Source: Rhodoferax lithotrophicus (lineage in GTDB: Bacteria; Pseudomonadota; Gammaproteobacteria; Burkholderiales; Burkholderiaceae_C). Taken from it: a stretch of DNA of 64,000 nt. Shown here in pieces: positions 36,132 to 44,492 of the stretch (the stretch's first letter is position 1; every line of letters starts with the position of its first letter). Under the pieces are notes generated by a model. That model did not search any database and had not been told where the DNA came from. It was given only the letters and a program-made list of their open reading frames with translations. The position numbers and the translations under genes are program-made. The DNA lies in contig NZ_AP024238.1 in assembly GCF_019973615.1 (NCBI RefSeq), positions 1,426,001 to 1,490,000 on the forward strand. The letters run 5' to 3'.

Positions 36132-37112
36132 TTAACGCTGAGTGGCGGGCATTTGCAGCGCAACCCCCAGCTCAATCTTGTTGCGCACACCGAGTTGCAA
36201 ATACGCATTGCGCAGATAAGTGCGCACGGTGGCTGGGCTGAGTGTCAGCAGGCGTGCAATTTCCTTGTAGGAGTGGCCACGGGAGTAGAGCATGGCCACC
36301 GAGCGTTCCCGGGGTGTCAACACATCGCGCCCACTGACGCCGTCGAGGGAGAGCACCACCAGCTCACCACAGGGCTGGAGGGTGAGCCCTCGTCCAGCAA
36401 CAGAGATTGCACTGGGGATCTGGCGCAAAGCAGGTACCAGTTCGGGTGGCAGTCTGGAGCCGACCCAGTTCGGGTACGCCTTGTGGATGGCTACCCCCAG
36501 GCGTTTGTCCAGATAGAACAAGTCGCCGTAGGCATCGGCCAGACCAAATCCGTCGGGGCTGGGTACGGTGGTGTGTTGCAGGAATTCCCGCACGCGACCG
36601 CGCCAGTGGTGCTGCAGGTGCGCGACAAATTCAGCAAACAAGGCACTTTCGTTGTCACTGAATGCGGGGGATGTTTCGCTGCGGTACAAAGACACGAAGA
36701 ACAAGAACCCGTTACCCGACAGTTCTGTGGTCAGCGCCATCACATGGTAGAGGTCGTGCAGTCGTGAGAAGGCGCTCACTTCAGGCCACGGGTCGTCATG
36801 GCCGCTCATTCGCACGACGGTGTCAAGCTGACGCATGGAGTCGCGGGCGAATTCGTCGCGCTCGGCCAGGTGGTTCCATTCCTGCGCAAAGGAGGCGCTC
36901 AGGTTGATGTGGCCATGCATCCAGTTTCTGGGCGGCAGGTTCGCCAAGCCAGCAGAACATTGACCCCACCAGGCCGCGCGAAACGGCACGATCAAGCGCA
37001 ACGAGTGCAAGGCATCACGGAGCAGGCGCTCGGGGTTGACTTCGCGTGATGCGCTGGTCATGGACATCAGGCATTGGCTGAAATGGCGCAGGGTGGCGAG
37101 ATCGAATGTCAC
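36132..37112 (-). CDS. LuxR-type transcriptional regulator
   Basis: This protein of about 326 residues ends in a GerE/LuxR HTH (LTPRERSVAMLYSRGHSYKEIARLLTLSPATVRTYLRNAYLQLGVRNKIEL). The N-terminal 240 residues have no REC phospho-acceptor and no autoinducer-domain signature, so the signal is unknown. The frame is open upstream to 37445, but that part is low-complexity and overlaps the divergent benE start, so GTG 37112 or ATG 37067 is preferred. It could control either the amidohydrolase gene downstream or the benE-like gene across a 247-base divergent gap. Confidence 0.8.
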   Translation of the reverse strand: MTFDLATLRHFSQCLMSMTSASREVNPERLLRDALHSLRLIVPFRAAWWGQCSAGLANLPPRNWMHGHINLSASFAQEWNHLAERDEFARDSMRQLDTVVRMSGHDDPWPEVSAFSRLHDLYHVMALTTELSGNGFLFFVSLYRSETSPAFSDNESALFAEFVAHLQHHWRGRVREFLQHTTVPSPDGFGLADAYGDLFYLDKRLGVAIHKAYPNWVGSRLPPELVPALRQIPSAISVAGRGLTLQPCGELVVLSLDGVSGRDVLTPRERSVAMLYSRGHSYKEIARLLTLSPATVRTYLRNAYLQLGVRNKIELGVALQMPATQR

Positions 37113-37359
37113 GGTTTTAGGCGGTGTGGGTGGTGAGCTCTGCCCACTATAACTGGGGGTTGTTTGGGATGGTGCGGCCCCAAACTCGCCATGGGACGTA
37201 CCTTGGCAGCGTGGCAGGAAGCAAACCCGTGTACAGGCCACGGACACGAAAGGCAGGGGCAGATTACCCCAGGATGCACTGTCACAATATCTGCTCTTCC
37301 CTCGCCAGAGGCGCAGCGTCTGACACCATCCTGGTGCTGGCCAAACAACAAAACTCGGT

Positions 37360-38574
37360 ATGCAATTTTTCAAAGACCTTTCCCCCTCAGCCTTCACCGC
37401 CGGATTTGTTGCGGTACTGGTGGGTTTCACCAGTTCGGTGGCCATCGTGTTTCAGGCCGCCCTGGCCTTTGGGGCCACGCCTGAGCAGATCACCTCATGG
37501 ATGTGGGCGCTCGGGCTGGGCATGGGTCTGTGCACCCTGGTGCCTTCGCTGGTGTTGCGCAAACCCGTGATGGTGGCCTGGAGCACGCCGGGTGCTGCCG
37601 TGTTGGCCACGGCCGGTGTAGCCGGCGGGTTTTCCATGGCGGAGGCGGTGGGCGCTTTTATGGTCTGCGCGGTGTTGATCACGCTGTGTGGCGTAACCGG
37701 CTGGTTTGAGCGGGTCATGAACCGTCTGCCCATGGCCATCGCCTCCGGCTTGCTGGCCGGGGTGTTGGCGCGTTTTGGCATGCAGGCGTTTACCGCCGCA
37801 CAAACCAATTTGCCGCTGGTGCTGCTGATGCTGGCCAGCTACCTGGTGGGCAAACGCTGGCTGGCGCGTTATGCGGTGCCGATGACCTTGTTGATTGCTA
37901 TTTTTTACGTAGCTTTTGGCGCAGGTTTTACGGGCTCTGGCGTTCAATTTGGCTTGGCAATGCCGGTGTTCACCATGCCACAGTTCAGCGTGGCGGCCAC
38001 GGTCAGTCTGGCGCTGCCGCTGTTTGTGGTGACGATGGCTTCACAAAACCTGCCCGGTGTGGCGGCTATTGTGGCGGCGGGCTACAGCCACAGCGCGGCC
38101 AAGCCGGGCATACCGGTGTCAGGCATGATCACGCTCACCGGGGTGGCCACCTTGCTGCTGGCCCCGTTTGGTGCATTTGCCTTGAACTTCAGCGCCATCA
38201 CGGCGGCCATCTGCATGGGGCATGAAGCCCACCCGGACCCGGACCGCCGCTATACCGCCGCGGTCTCCTGTGGCGTGTTGTACGTGCTGATCGGTATCTT
38301 TGGCACCGCCATCACCGGGGCGTTGACCGCCTTCCCCAAAGAGCTGATTGCTGCCATTGCCGGGTTGGCCTTGCTGGGCACCATTGGCGCGGCGCTCAGT
38401 ACCGCTTTGCGTGATGACTTTCACCGTGAGGCGGCGTTGATCACCTTTCTGGTGACCTTGAGCGGCGTGGTGATTGCCGGGGTTGGTTCCGCGTTCTGGG
38501 GCGTGATTGCCGGAGCGCTGGCGCTGTTGGTGCAACGCATCGGCAAATCACACTTTGACCTGCCGACCCGATAA
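37360..38574 (+). CDS. benE: BenE-family benzoate/H+ symporter-like permease
   Basis: This 404-residue inner-membrane protein has about 11-12 hydrophobic helices and the BenE pattern (FVAVLVGFTSSVAIVFQAA at the start; PVMVAWSTPGAAVLA; SQNLPGVAAI). BenE proteins import benzoate by proton symport; relatives carry other aromatic acids, and no benzoate catabolic genes are adjacent, so the substrate is open. The divergent LuxR-type regulator is a likely partner. A segment at 37894-37953, within a hydrophobic helix, matches the dispersed repeat and is in frame. Confidence 0.85.
   Translation: MQFFKDLSPSAFTAGFVAVLVGFTSSVAIVFQAALAFGATPEQITSWMWALGLGMGLCTLVPSLVLRKPVMVAWSTPGAAVLATAGVAGGFSMAEAVGAFMVCAVLITLCGVTGWFERVMNRLPMAIASGLLAGVLARFGMQAFTAAQTNLPLVLLMLASYLVGKRWLARYAVPMTLLIAIFYVAFGAGFTGSGVQFGLAMPVFTMPQFSVAATVSLALPLFVVTMASQNLPGVAAIVAAGYSHSAAKPGIPVSGMITLTGVATLLLAPFGAFALNFSAITAAICMGHEAHPDPDRRYTAAVSCGVLYVLIGIFGTAITGALTAFPKELIAAIAGLALLGTIGAALSTALRDDFHREAALITFLVTLSGVVIAGVGSAFWGVIAGALALLVQRIGKSHFDLPTR
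37894..37953 (-). repeat. diverged dispersed repeat inside benE
   Basis: On the plus strand: TTGCTATTTTTTACGTAGC, TTTTGGCGCAGGTTTTACG, GGCTCTGGCGTTCAATTTGG. The order GCTATTTTT / TAGCTNNTNGCGC / GGCTCTNGNG / AATTTGG is the reverse complement of the repeat. The match is weaker than the pbpC copy. Confidence 0.5.
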
Positions 38575-38633
38575 GCTTGGCGTGTGGCCCTGCATGACAG
38601 GGTTTGACCGGCTCATGCAGCGTGGCGGGCTAG

Positions 38634-38700
38634 GAAATATAGGGAAATAGGCCTCTATCCCTTTATTTATAAGCGTAAGCAGCTATCAAAATAATAATTT
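38634..38700 (+). repeat. dispersed GGCCTCTAG repeat, copy 4
   Basis: AAATAGGCCTCTATCCCTT, TATTTATAAGCGTAAGCAGC, TATCAAAATAATAATTTTC: one of the best-kept copies. It lies in the 535-base gap after benE (38575-39109), which holds no supported gene. Confidence 0.8.
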
Positions 38701-38860
38701 TCAGCGTGACACAGCCTGAGCTGCATGGCTGCTCATCAATGGTGTTGTGGCGTTCACCTCAACCCCGTGTTAGCCCAGTCGAAAACGGTTCGCAACCTGC
38801 GCATGTGAGCGCACGATGGAAGAGAGATTCTGTCAATATGATCACCGTTGGTTGCGTGAA

Positions 38861-38920
38861 CTGCTACTTTATTCATAGTGCTTGGCGCCATAGGGATAAG
38901 CGCAAGAGGCCAATTTAATT
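38861..38920 (-). repeat. diverged dispersed repeat in opposite orientation
   Basis: CTGCTACTTTATTCATAGTG ... GATAAGCGCAAGAGGCCAATTT. The end AGAGGCCAATTT is the reverse complement of AAATTGGCCTCT. The middle is rearranged relative to other copies. Confidence 0.5.
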
Positions 38921-38973
38921 CGTATTTCAAGTGGAACGTGTCCCGACACCCGCCAAGGGCGTGGAAGAGGGGC

Positions 38974-38997
38974 CAATTCCCCCGAATGGGGGATACC
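38974..38997. promoter_or_regulatory. CCCCC-GAAT-GGGGG dyad, candidate operator
   Basis: CCCCC (38979-38983) and GGGGG (38988-38992) with flanking AT on both sides form a perfect inverted repeat around GAAT. It has no T run after it. It lies about 115 bases before an AAGGAG ribosome site and short frame, so it may be a regulator site for whatever gene once followed. Confidence 0.35.
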
Positions 38998-39109
38998 GGC
39001 GATACCTGGCAGCAAAGATAATGAACGCCAACAAAACTCGGGCATGGGTGCGGATGATGCCGGGTTGGTTGCTATATTTATGCAAGCAATGTATTCAAAG
39101 GAGATCTGT

Positions 39110-39178
39110 GTGAGAGGTGTTTTTTGGGATTTATCTTGCCAGATTCATTCGCAGGTTTTGCGGGATGCATTAAGTTAA
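39110..39178 (+). CDS. 22-codon frame, probably the truncated start of a lost gene
   Basis: A strong AAGGAG site at 39097-39102 is followed by GTG at 39110 and a 22-codon frame (VRGVFWDLSCQIHSQVLRDA is the core) that stops at 39176-39178 inside GTTAAC. The good ribosome site with a very short product suggests that the original gene was replaced downstream by the cassette-like unit beginning at about 39175. It could also be a leader peptide. Confidence 0.3.
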   Translation: MRGVFWDLSCQIHSQVLRDALS

Positions 39179-39179
39179 C

Positions 39180-39632
39180 TTGCAGCTGCGCTGCTACAAC
39201 CCATACCTCAGTCTTATGTGCGTCGTAATTCTTGCGTTGTCGCATACCGGAGTAGCGGCAAAGGGGTTCTCGGGCGAATGGGAAATCGACCTGCGGACAC
39301 CACAGGAGAAGAAACAACGCCTTGAGTGCGGAACGGCCAGTTTCAAGCTTTTGCAGCGCGGTGAGAAGATCAGTGGCGAGCACTCGATGACCACCGTTGG
39401 CTGTGGCCGCCTCAACGAGGGCGGAGACGGCACCGTTAGTGGCGTGGCGCGCGGCAACACTGCGGTCCTCACAGTCACGAGCGGGCGAAATGGGCAGATC
39501 GTGCGCGGTACGGCCAAACTCGAAGGCCGCACGCTTCATTGGCGAACCCTGAAGGAACTCAAGCCTGGTGAACCGGAAGGCGATTCTGGGCTTATTCTTG
39601 GAAGCGGCGTGTTGAAAAGTGTGGCGAAATGA
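39180..39632 (+). CDS. small exported protein of unknown function (first cassette-like gene)
   Basis: This protein of up to 150 residues has a hydrophobic N-terminus (SLMCVVILALSHTGVAA) that looks like a signal peptide cleaved before KGFSGEWEIDL. The mature part has a lipocalin-like or beta-rich pattern: GxWxxDLRTP, then FKLLQRGEKISGEHSM and TAVLTVTSGRNGQIVRGTAKLEG. Two cysteines (in RLECGTAS and TVGCGRL) could pair. The start may be TTG 39180 or ATG 39216. The stop lies just ahead of an attC-like palindrome (39646-39732). I do not recognise the family. Confidence 0.6.
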   Translation: MQLRCYNPYLSLMCVVILALSHTGVAAKGFSGEWEIDLRTPQEKKQRLECGTASFKLLQRGEKISGEHSMTTVGCGRLNEGGDGTVSGVARGNTAVLTVTSGRNGQIVRGTAKLEGRTLHWRTLKELKPGEPEGDSGLILGSGVLKSVAK

Positions 39633-39645
39633 GTGCCATGATGCA

Positions 39646-39732
39646 AGTTAACAAGTCAATCGACGCGGACTCACAACAGCAGAAGGCGGCTTCGCTGCTT
39701 GTGTTGGTAGTCCGGTCATCTTCACGTTTTAT
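39646..39732 (+). repeat. attC-like imperfect palindrome 1
   Basis: AGTTAAC (39646-39652) is followed by AAGTCAATCGACG. A nested stem follows: CGGACT (39666-39671), CACAA, CAGC, GAAG, loop GCGG, then CTTC, GCTG, TTGTG, AGTCCG (39709-39714), and GTTTTAT at 39726. The AAC...GTT outer boxes, the inner paired boxes, the 87-base size and the place right after a stop codon fit an integron attC site. The outer R boxes only partly match RYYYAAC and GTTRRRY. Confidence 0.5.
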
Positions 39733-39749
39733 TCCCAGGGAGAAAATAA

Positions 39750-40241
39750 TTGAAAAATCTAATCGCACTTCTTATTGCAACCTGTCTATTCGGTTGTGCG
39801 ACGTACAAGCCAATTCCAGATGGATACACAGGACCACAAGCAACGGTAACAGACAGTGGTCATTCCGAAGATGGAACGAAGGCTCAGCTATTCGCTCTTA
39901 CGAGCATTGATGGCAATCAAATCATGGATAGCTTCTGGGAAAGCGCTATTGCAAGCCAAGGCCACGGTTTTGCATTAACGGTTGTAATCTCAGATCGCCA
40001 AGTGCCAGCAGCACCAATGAAAGCCACTTTAAAGGGCAGCCATACAACCGCTGCACCAATTCATGCTATCGCCAGCAAAATGGCGGGAACGTTTTACTCT
40101 GTTGAAGGAAACGTGGATTTTTCGCCTAAACCAAATGGCAAGTACATTGTTAAGGGTGAGCTGAACAAAGTCGGTTCAGCGGTCTGGATTGAAGATGCCG
40201 AAACTGGGCAACCAGCTACAGAAAAGATCGTTGGGAAATGA
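39750..40241 (+). CDS. small lipoprotein of unknown function (second cassette-like gene)
   Basis: This 163-residue predicted lipoprotein has a short signal with the lipobox LFGC (Cys at about 16). Translation would start at TTG 39750 after AGGGAG. The gene is more AT-rich than the housekeeping genes around it. The mature part has no recognised motif; it looks beta-rich (FALTVVISDRQVPAAPMKATL, GKYIVKGELNKVGSAVWIED) and soluble apart from the anchor. It is followed directly by a second attC-like palindrome, as expected for an integron cassette. Confidence 0.65.
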   Translation: MKNLIALLIATCLFGCATYKPIPDGYTGPQATVTDSGHSEDGTKAQLFALTSIDGNQIMDSFWESAIASQGHGFALTVVISDRQVPAAPMKATLKGSHTTAAPIHAIASKMAGTFYSVEGNVDFSPKPNGKYIVKGELNKVGSAVWIEDAETGQPATEKIVGK

Positions 40242-40245
40242 GGCG

Positions 40246-40321
40246 ACTTAACAATCCGGTCCAACAGCATTGGCTTTGCGCCGAGAGACACACGCTTTGA
40301 ACGCGGAATCAGGTGTTCGCT
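40246..40321 (+). repeat. attC-like imperfect palindrome 2
   Basis: ACTTAAC (40246-40252) fits the RYYYAAC box exactly. It is followed by AATCCGGTCCAA, which pairs imperfectly with TTGAACGCGGAAT (TCCG..T.CAA), and a GTT lies at 40315. The right-hand box GTTCGCT is poor. The site overlaps the last bases of the convergent crcB gene. It directly follows the stop of the lipoprotein gene. Confidence 0.4.
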
Positions 40322-40692
40322 GTCAAGAAAAATGTGGCTGTTTTGATGCCCGCAAGTGTGAGAAGTAGCGAACCGAACAGGTGCATTGCGGCGGTGGAGA
40401 ACCCCAACAGATAACGCTGCTGGCCCAGCATGCCGACCACTTCGGCTGAGAAGCTGGAAAACGTGGTAAGCCCTCCCATAAAACCTGTGATGATGGCCAG
40501 ACGCCAGGCAGGGTCAAGGTGTGGCAGAGCCTGAAATACAGCCACGGCCACACCCACCAGATAACCGCCCAGCAGGTTGGCCGCCAGTGTGCCCATGGGA
40601 ATGACCGCGCCTGGGTTGAGCCACAGGCCCAATTGCCAGCGCAGCAGGGCTCCGAGAGAGGAGCCGATACAAATGGCGATCACCGACAACAT
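40309..40692 (-). CDS. crcB: fluoride ion channel CrcB/Fluc
   Basis: This 127-residue inner-membrane protein has four helices and works as a dual-topology dimer that exports fluoride. Family motifs are present: GALLRWQLG (about 14-22), GTLAANLLGGYLVG (about 34-47), GFMGGLTTFSSFSAEV (about 70-85, with the TTFS pore segment) and a final helix. No fluoride riboswitch is visible: only 18 bases separate it from the upstream helix-hairpin-helix gene. It reads toward the cassette-like region and its stop lies within the second attC-like site. Confidence 0.9.
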   Translation of the reverse strand: MLSVIAICIGSSLGALLRWQLGLWLNPGAVIPMGTLAANLLGGYLVGVAVAVFQALPHLDPAWRLAIITGFMGGLTTFSSFSAEVVGMLGQQRYLLGFSTAAMHLFGSLLLTLAGIKTATFFLTANT

Positions 40693-40710
40693 GGTGCTGC
40701 CGCTTGGGGT

Positions 40711-41001
40711 TCAGGGCTTGTTGCCACGGGCGGCGGGTTGGTACGCAGCACCATTGACGGTGATCCCTTCCTTGGAGAAGTCGGCCGATTTTTTCTTGCC
40801 GATGCCTTTGACGCGGGTGATCAGGTCGTTCCAGTCCATGAATGCGGCTTTTTTGCGTTCGTCCAGAATTTTGCTGGACGTACCTGGGCCAATGCCTTTG
40901 ATGCTGTCGAGTTCGGCCTCGGATGCGCTGTTGATCTCCAGCGCCGACACGCTGGCCACAGCGCACAGCAGGCTGATCAGAGTGAGGAATTTTTTCAACA
41001 T
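40711..41001 (-). CDS. exported helix-hairpin-helix protein (ComEA-like)
   Basis: This 96-residue protein has a signal peptide (about 1-20, VSA-LE) followed by the ComEA-type helix-hairpin-helix: EINSASEAELDSIKGIGPGTSSKIL, then VKGIGKKKSADF. Such proteins bind double-stranded DNA; secreted ones help take up DNA in competent bacteria. It lacks the longer N-terminal domain of Bacillus ComEA, as is usual in Proteobacteria. It is 25 bases downstream of hldD on the same strand, probably in the same transcript. DNA uptake is inference from the family. Confidence 0.85.
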   Translation of the reverse strand: MLKKFLTLISLLCAVASVSALEINSASEAELDSIKGIGPGTSSKILDERKKAAFMDWNDLITRVKGIGKKKSADFSKEGITVNGAAYQPAARGNKP

Positions 41002-41026
41002 ACCAAGCTCCTGTCGGGGGTAAAAG

Positions 41027-42046
41027 TCAGCTTTGTTGAGCCAATTTTTTCACATAACTGGTCACACCGGTTTGCACGTCGGCAAAGGCATGGTTGCAGC
41101 CCGCCGCACGCAGGGCGCTCAGGTCGGCCTGGGTGTAGCACTGGTATTTGCCACGCAGTGCATCGGGAAACGGCACGTATTCCAGCAAGCCTTCAGCGAT
41201 CAGTTGTTCCAGCGGCAATGCGGTCTGGCCATTGAGTTGGCGCAAGGCATTGACGGTGGAGCTGGCCACGTCGTTGAAGGGCTGGGCGCGCCCGGTGCCC
41301 AGGTTAAAAATGCCGGAAATGCCGGGGTGGTCAAAGAACCACAGGTTGACGGCCACCACGTCGTCAATAAAGACAAAGTCGCGCATCTGGGAACCTGCAC
41401 CGTAGCCACCGTATTCACCAAATAGCTTGACTTTGCCCTCAGCCTTGAACTGGTTGAACTGGTGAAACGCCACACTGGCCATACGGCCCTTGTGCTGTTC
41501 ACGCGGGCCGTACACATTGAAGTATCTGAAGCCCACCACCTGCATGGTTTTGCCGGCAAAGGCACGGTGAAATTCATTGCCGCATTCACGGCGCATGCGT
41601 TGGTCAAACAGCAGTTTGGAGTAACCATAGACGTTGAGCGGGCGCTCAAACGCCGGTTCTTCGCGGAAGGTGTCCGAGCCGCCGTAGGTGGCCGCGCTGG
41701 AGGCGTACAGCAGCCGGGCACCGCGCTTTTGGCAGGCCTGGTACAACTTGACCGAGGTGGCAAAGTTGTTTTGCATCATGTACTTGCCATTCATTTCCAT
41801 GGTGTCGCTGCAGGCACCTTCATGAAAAATGGCCTCGACCTGACCGTAAGCGCCATTGGCATAGTCGTCGTAGAAGTCATCGGCATCCACATAGTCGCTG
41901 ATCTGCAAGTCCGCCAGATTGCGGAATTTGTCGCCTTGCGTCAGGTCATCCACGGCAATGATGTCATTCAGGCCACGCGCGTTCAGGCCTTTGATGAGGT
42001 TGGAGCCAATAAAACCGGCCGCGCCGGTGACCACGATTCGTGTCAT
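41027..42046 (-). CDS. hldD: ADP-L-glycero-D-manno-heptose 6-epimerase
   Basis: This 339-residue short-chain dehydrogenase-fold enzyme makes the heptose donor for the lipopolysaccharide inner core. It has the NADP-binding motif GAAGFIGSN (8-16), the heptose-epimerase stretch [18 protein letters not shown], the catalytic YGYSK and [10 protein letters not shown]. Length agrees with the family (310-340). Its start overlaps the stop of the heptose kinase gene by 4 bases, so the two steps of ADP-heptose synthesis are co-expressed, after the LPS-assembly genes lapA-lapB. Confidence 0.95.
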   Translation of the reverse strand: MTRIVVTGAAGFIGSNLIKGLNARGLNDIIAVDDLTQGDKFRNLADLQISDYVDADDFYDDYANGAYGQVEAIFHEGACSDTMEMNGKYMMQNNFATSVKLYQACQKRGARLLYASSAATYGGSDTFREEPAFERPLNVYGYSKLLFDQRMRRECGNEFHRAFAGKTMQVVGFRYFNVYGPREQHKGRMASVAFHQFNQFKAEGKVKLFGEYGGYGAGSQMRDFVFIDDVVAVNLWFFDHPGISGIFNLGTGRAQPFNDVASSTVNALRQLNGQTALPLEQLIAEGLLEYVPFPDALRGKYQCYTQADLSALRAAGCNHAFADVQTGVTSYVKKLAQQS

Positions 42047-42972
42047 GCAAATAACTCCTCATAAGAAACGGTTGCCGTACCAAATTTACCCACCACCAGA
42101 CCACCGGCTCGGTTGGCCAGGGGCAGGGCCTCACGCAAGCTGTAACCTGCGGCGACCAGCGCCGCCATGGTGGCGATGACGGTGTCGCCGGCACCCGTCA
42201 CATCAAACACCTCGCGGGCCTGGGCGCTCACATGTAAAGAGCCTTGGGCATCAAACAAGGTCATGCCTTCTTCACTGCGGGTCAGTAGCACGGCTTGTAA
42301 CTTGAGCTGCTGGCGCAAATTTTGCGCTTTGGCTTGTAACTCGGGTTCACTCGCCCAGGAGCCGATGACTTGCTGCAATTCAGCGCGGTTGGGGGTGATC
42401 ACATCCGCACCCTGGTAACGCGAGTAGTCTGAGCCTTTGGGATCGATCAGGATCGGTTTACCGGCCGCCTGAGCGCGCGCAATCATGTCGCTCACATGGG
42501 CCAGGCCGCCTTTGCCGTAATCAGAAAACAGCACCGCCTGGTGGCTGGGCAAGAGCTCGGTGAAGGTGGCGGTTTGTGTCGCCAGAATTTCACTTTGCGG
42601 GGTGTTCTCGAAGTCCATCCGCAGCAATTGCTGCTGGCGGCCAATCACGCGCAGCTTGACGGTGGTTTTCAGTTGGGCATCACGGCCAAAGTGGGTCTGA
42701 ATACCGGTGTGGGCGACCAGGGCTTCGAGCTTGTGGCTGGCTTCATCGTCACCCACCACGGTGAGCAGCGAGGCCTGTGCCCCCAGCGTCACCACGTTGT
42801 AGGCCACGTTGGCCGCACCACCGTTGCGCTCTTCCTCGCGGGTGACACGCACCACCGGCACCGGGGCCTCTGGGCTGATGCGGTCTACTGCGCCGTACCA
42901 GTAGCGGTCCAGCATGACATCACCGACCACCAGCACACGGGCCAGGTGGAGGCTTTCTTTGGATATTTTCAT
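42043..42972 (-). CDS. hldE: D-glycero-beta-D-manno-heptose-7-phosphate kinase
   Basis: This 309-residue PfkB-family kinase phosphorylates heptose 7-phosphate at C1. Motifs are [13 protein letters not shown] at the start, [11 protein letters not shown] (about 45-55) and the anion-hole [10 protein letters not shown] near the end. It contains only the kinase half: the adenylyltransferase half found in E. coli HldE is absent, so this is the RfaE1/HldA-like form and the adenylyl transfer enzyme must be elsewhere. The ATG at 42972 overlaps the lapB stop by 4 bases. Confidence 0.93.
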   Translation of the reverse strand: MKISKESLHLARVLVVGDVMLDRYWYGAVDRISPEAPVPVVRVTREEERNGGAANVAYNVVTLGAQASLLTVVGDDEASHKLEALVAHTGIQTHFGRDAQLKTTVKLRVIGRQQQLLRMDFENTPQSEILATQTATFTELLPSHQAVLFSDYGKGGLAHVSDMIARAQAAGKPILIDPKGSDYSRYQGADVITPNRAELQQVIGSWASEPELQAKAQNLRQQLKLQAVLLTRSEEGMTLFDAQGSLHVSAQAREVFDVTGAGDTVIATMAALVAAGYSLREALPLANRAGGLVVGKFGTATVSYEELFA

Positions 42973-44126
42973 AGTTCTTCGACCCGTAGCGGGGGGTAGC
43001 TGTCCCAGGCCTGACAACCAGGGCATTGCCAGAAATGCTGCATCGCTTCAAAGCCGCAGGCCGCGCAGCGGTATCGCAACAAAGGCTTGGCTGCGTGATC
43101 CAGGGCGCGTTGCACTTGCGGATGAAACTGCTCGTGCTCCAGCTTTTCACCGGCGATCCATTTGGTGGCAGCCACCAGGGACGGCACTTTTTCAAGGTGG
43201 CGGGCATACCAGTCTCTGGCGCTCAATTCACCATCAGATTGAGCGTTGGAAAGGGTGACCACCGCATCCAGCAAATCCAGACCAGGATGACTGGCGTAGC
43301 GTGTTTGCAGCAGTTGAAGTGTCTCTTGGGCTCGCCCGCAACGCAGGGCCAAATCCGCCAGCGGTTGGGCCATCAAACCAATGGCTGCGGGGGTGTGATC
43401 CAGTGCTTCATGCAGGGTCTGCCAAGCTTCGTTGACTTGCCCCATCTTGTCTTGCAACTTGGCCAAATCCAGGCGTGCGCGGGCTGATTCAGGCGATTTT
43501 TCAGTGGCTTGGCGCAGCAAGGATGCCGCTTCGGGCCACTGGTTTTGGGCAATCAAGAGGGCTGCCTGCTCACACAGGTAATGGGCGAGCCGGGGGGCGA
43601 AACTGCCCTGGTCGGCCCGGTCCAGCTTTTCGGCCACTTCTGCGGCCAACGCCCAGTCGCGGCTACGCTCATAGTTGGCCAACAGGGCGAGTCGGGCTTG
43701 GGCTTCGAAGGAGGTGCCTTCAAGCTTGAGTAATGCGGTTTCGGCATGGTCAAGTAAACCGGCCTTCAAAAAATCGAGTGCCAAGGCGTGTTGAGCCCGA
43801 TTTCGATCTGCTTGGCTGAGGTCGCCGCGTGACAGCAAATGCTCATGTACCCGCACTGCACGCTCGTATTCGCCCCGGCGGCGAAACAGGTTACCCAAGG
43901 CAAAGTGCAGTTCGGAGGTGTCGGGGTCGTTCTGGACGGCTTCAATGAAGGCATCAATGGCCTGATCTTGTTGCTCATTAAGCAAAAAATTCAGACCTTT
44001 GAAGTAGGCTTTGGGCGCTTGCCGGTTTTCCATCCTGATTTGACGCAAATCGAACCGGGAGGCCATCCACCCCAACCCAAATGCCAAGGGGAGCCCCAGC
44101 AAGACCCAGCTTAGATCAAATTCCAT
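42969..44126 (-). CDS. lapB: lipopolysaccharide assembly protein LapB
   Basis: This 385-residue membrane-anchored protein regulates LpxC turnover and LPS assembly. It has one N-terminal helix (about 3-20), a row of TPR repeats (about 40-340; for example ELHFALGNLFRRRGEYERAV) and a C-terminal rubredoxin-type metal site with CAAC and CPGC (YRCAACGFE...WQCPGCQAW). This is exactly the LapB/YciM plan and length (E. coli 389). The ATG at 44126 lies 11 bases before the end of lapA, and the stop overlaps the heptose kinase start. Confidence 0.93.
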   Translation of the reverse strand: MEFDLSWVLLGLPLAFGLGWMASRFDLRQIRMENRQAPKAYFKGLNFLLNEQQDQAIDAFIEAVQNDPDTSELHFALGNLFRRRGEYERAVRVHEHLLSRGDLSQADRNRAQHALALDFLKAGLLDHAETALLKLEGTSFEAQARLALLANYERSRDWALAAEVAEKLDRADQGSFAPRLAHYLCEQAALLIAQNQWPEAASLLRQATEKSPESARARLDLAKLQDKMGQVNEAWQTLHEALDHTPAAIGLMAQPLADLALRCGRAQETLQLLQTRYASHPGLDLLDAVVTLSNAQSDGELSARDWYARHLEKVPSLVAATKWIAGEKLEHEQFHPQVQRALDHAAKPLLRYRCAACGFEAMQHFWQCPGCQAWDSYPPLRVEEL

Positions 44127-44424
44127 CGGCGTAACTGGGCGTACCCACGGGTGGTTGAGTGGTGATATTGCCGTCCTGAGTGGGCGTTTCCGCCTGTGGT
44201 TTGTGGGTGTGTTGGCGAATCCAGCGGGGCAGCATGCCCAACACGCCCACCAGCACGCCCACGCTGAAAGCTGACAGAACCACCAATACTTGTGGTGCGC
44301 GCCACTGATTGCCAAAGAAAAAGTGCACAGTGATGTCTTGCTGATTGTTCAGCGCAAAAGCGAAAAGGGTAAAAAAAATGGCTGCTTTAAGTACCCACTT
44401 AAGCAACCACAGTATGTGTTTCAT
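44116..44424 (-). CDS. lapA: LapA family membrane protein
   Basis: This 102-residue protein has two transmembrane helices (about 5-25 and 42-65) separated by the conserved stretch NNQQDITVHFFFG, and a polar cytoplasmic tail. This is the LapA/YciS pattern. It works with LapB in LPS assembly. The end overlaps lapB by 11 bases. Between ihfB and lapA are 68 bases without a clear terminator, so ihfB transcripts may run on into the lap operon. Confidence 0.85.
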   Translation of the reverse strand: MKHILWLLKWVLKAAIFFTLFAFALNNQQDITVHFFFGNQWRAPQVLVVLSAFSVGVLVGVLGMLPRWIRQHTHKPQAETPTQDGNITTQPPVGTPSYADGI

Positions 44425-44492
44425 TGGTATTCCCCAGTAGCATCCGCATTCTAATATTCTGCTGTGATGCCAATCGTTTTGGATTGTCAGGG

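Noticed and set aside
39750..40241. Toxin-antitoxin module in the cassette-like region
   Set aside because: Both small proteins have export signals and neither resembles known toxins or antitoxins.
40693..41030. Fluoride riboswitch upstream of crcB
   Set aside because: Only 18 bases separate crcB from the upstream gene, and no riboswitch-like fold was seen before that gene.
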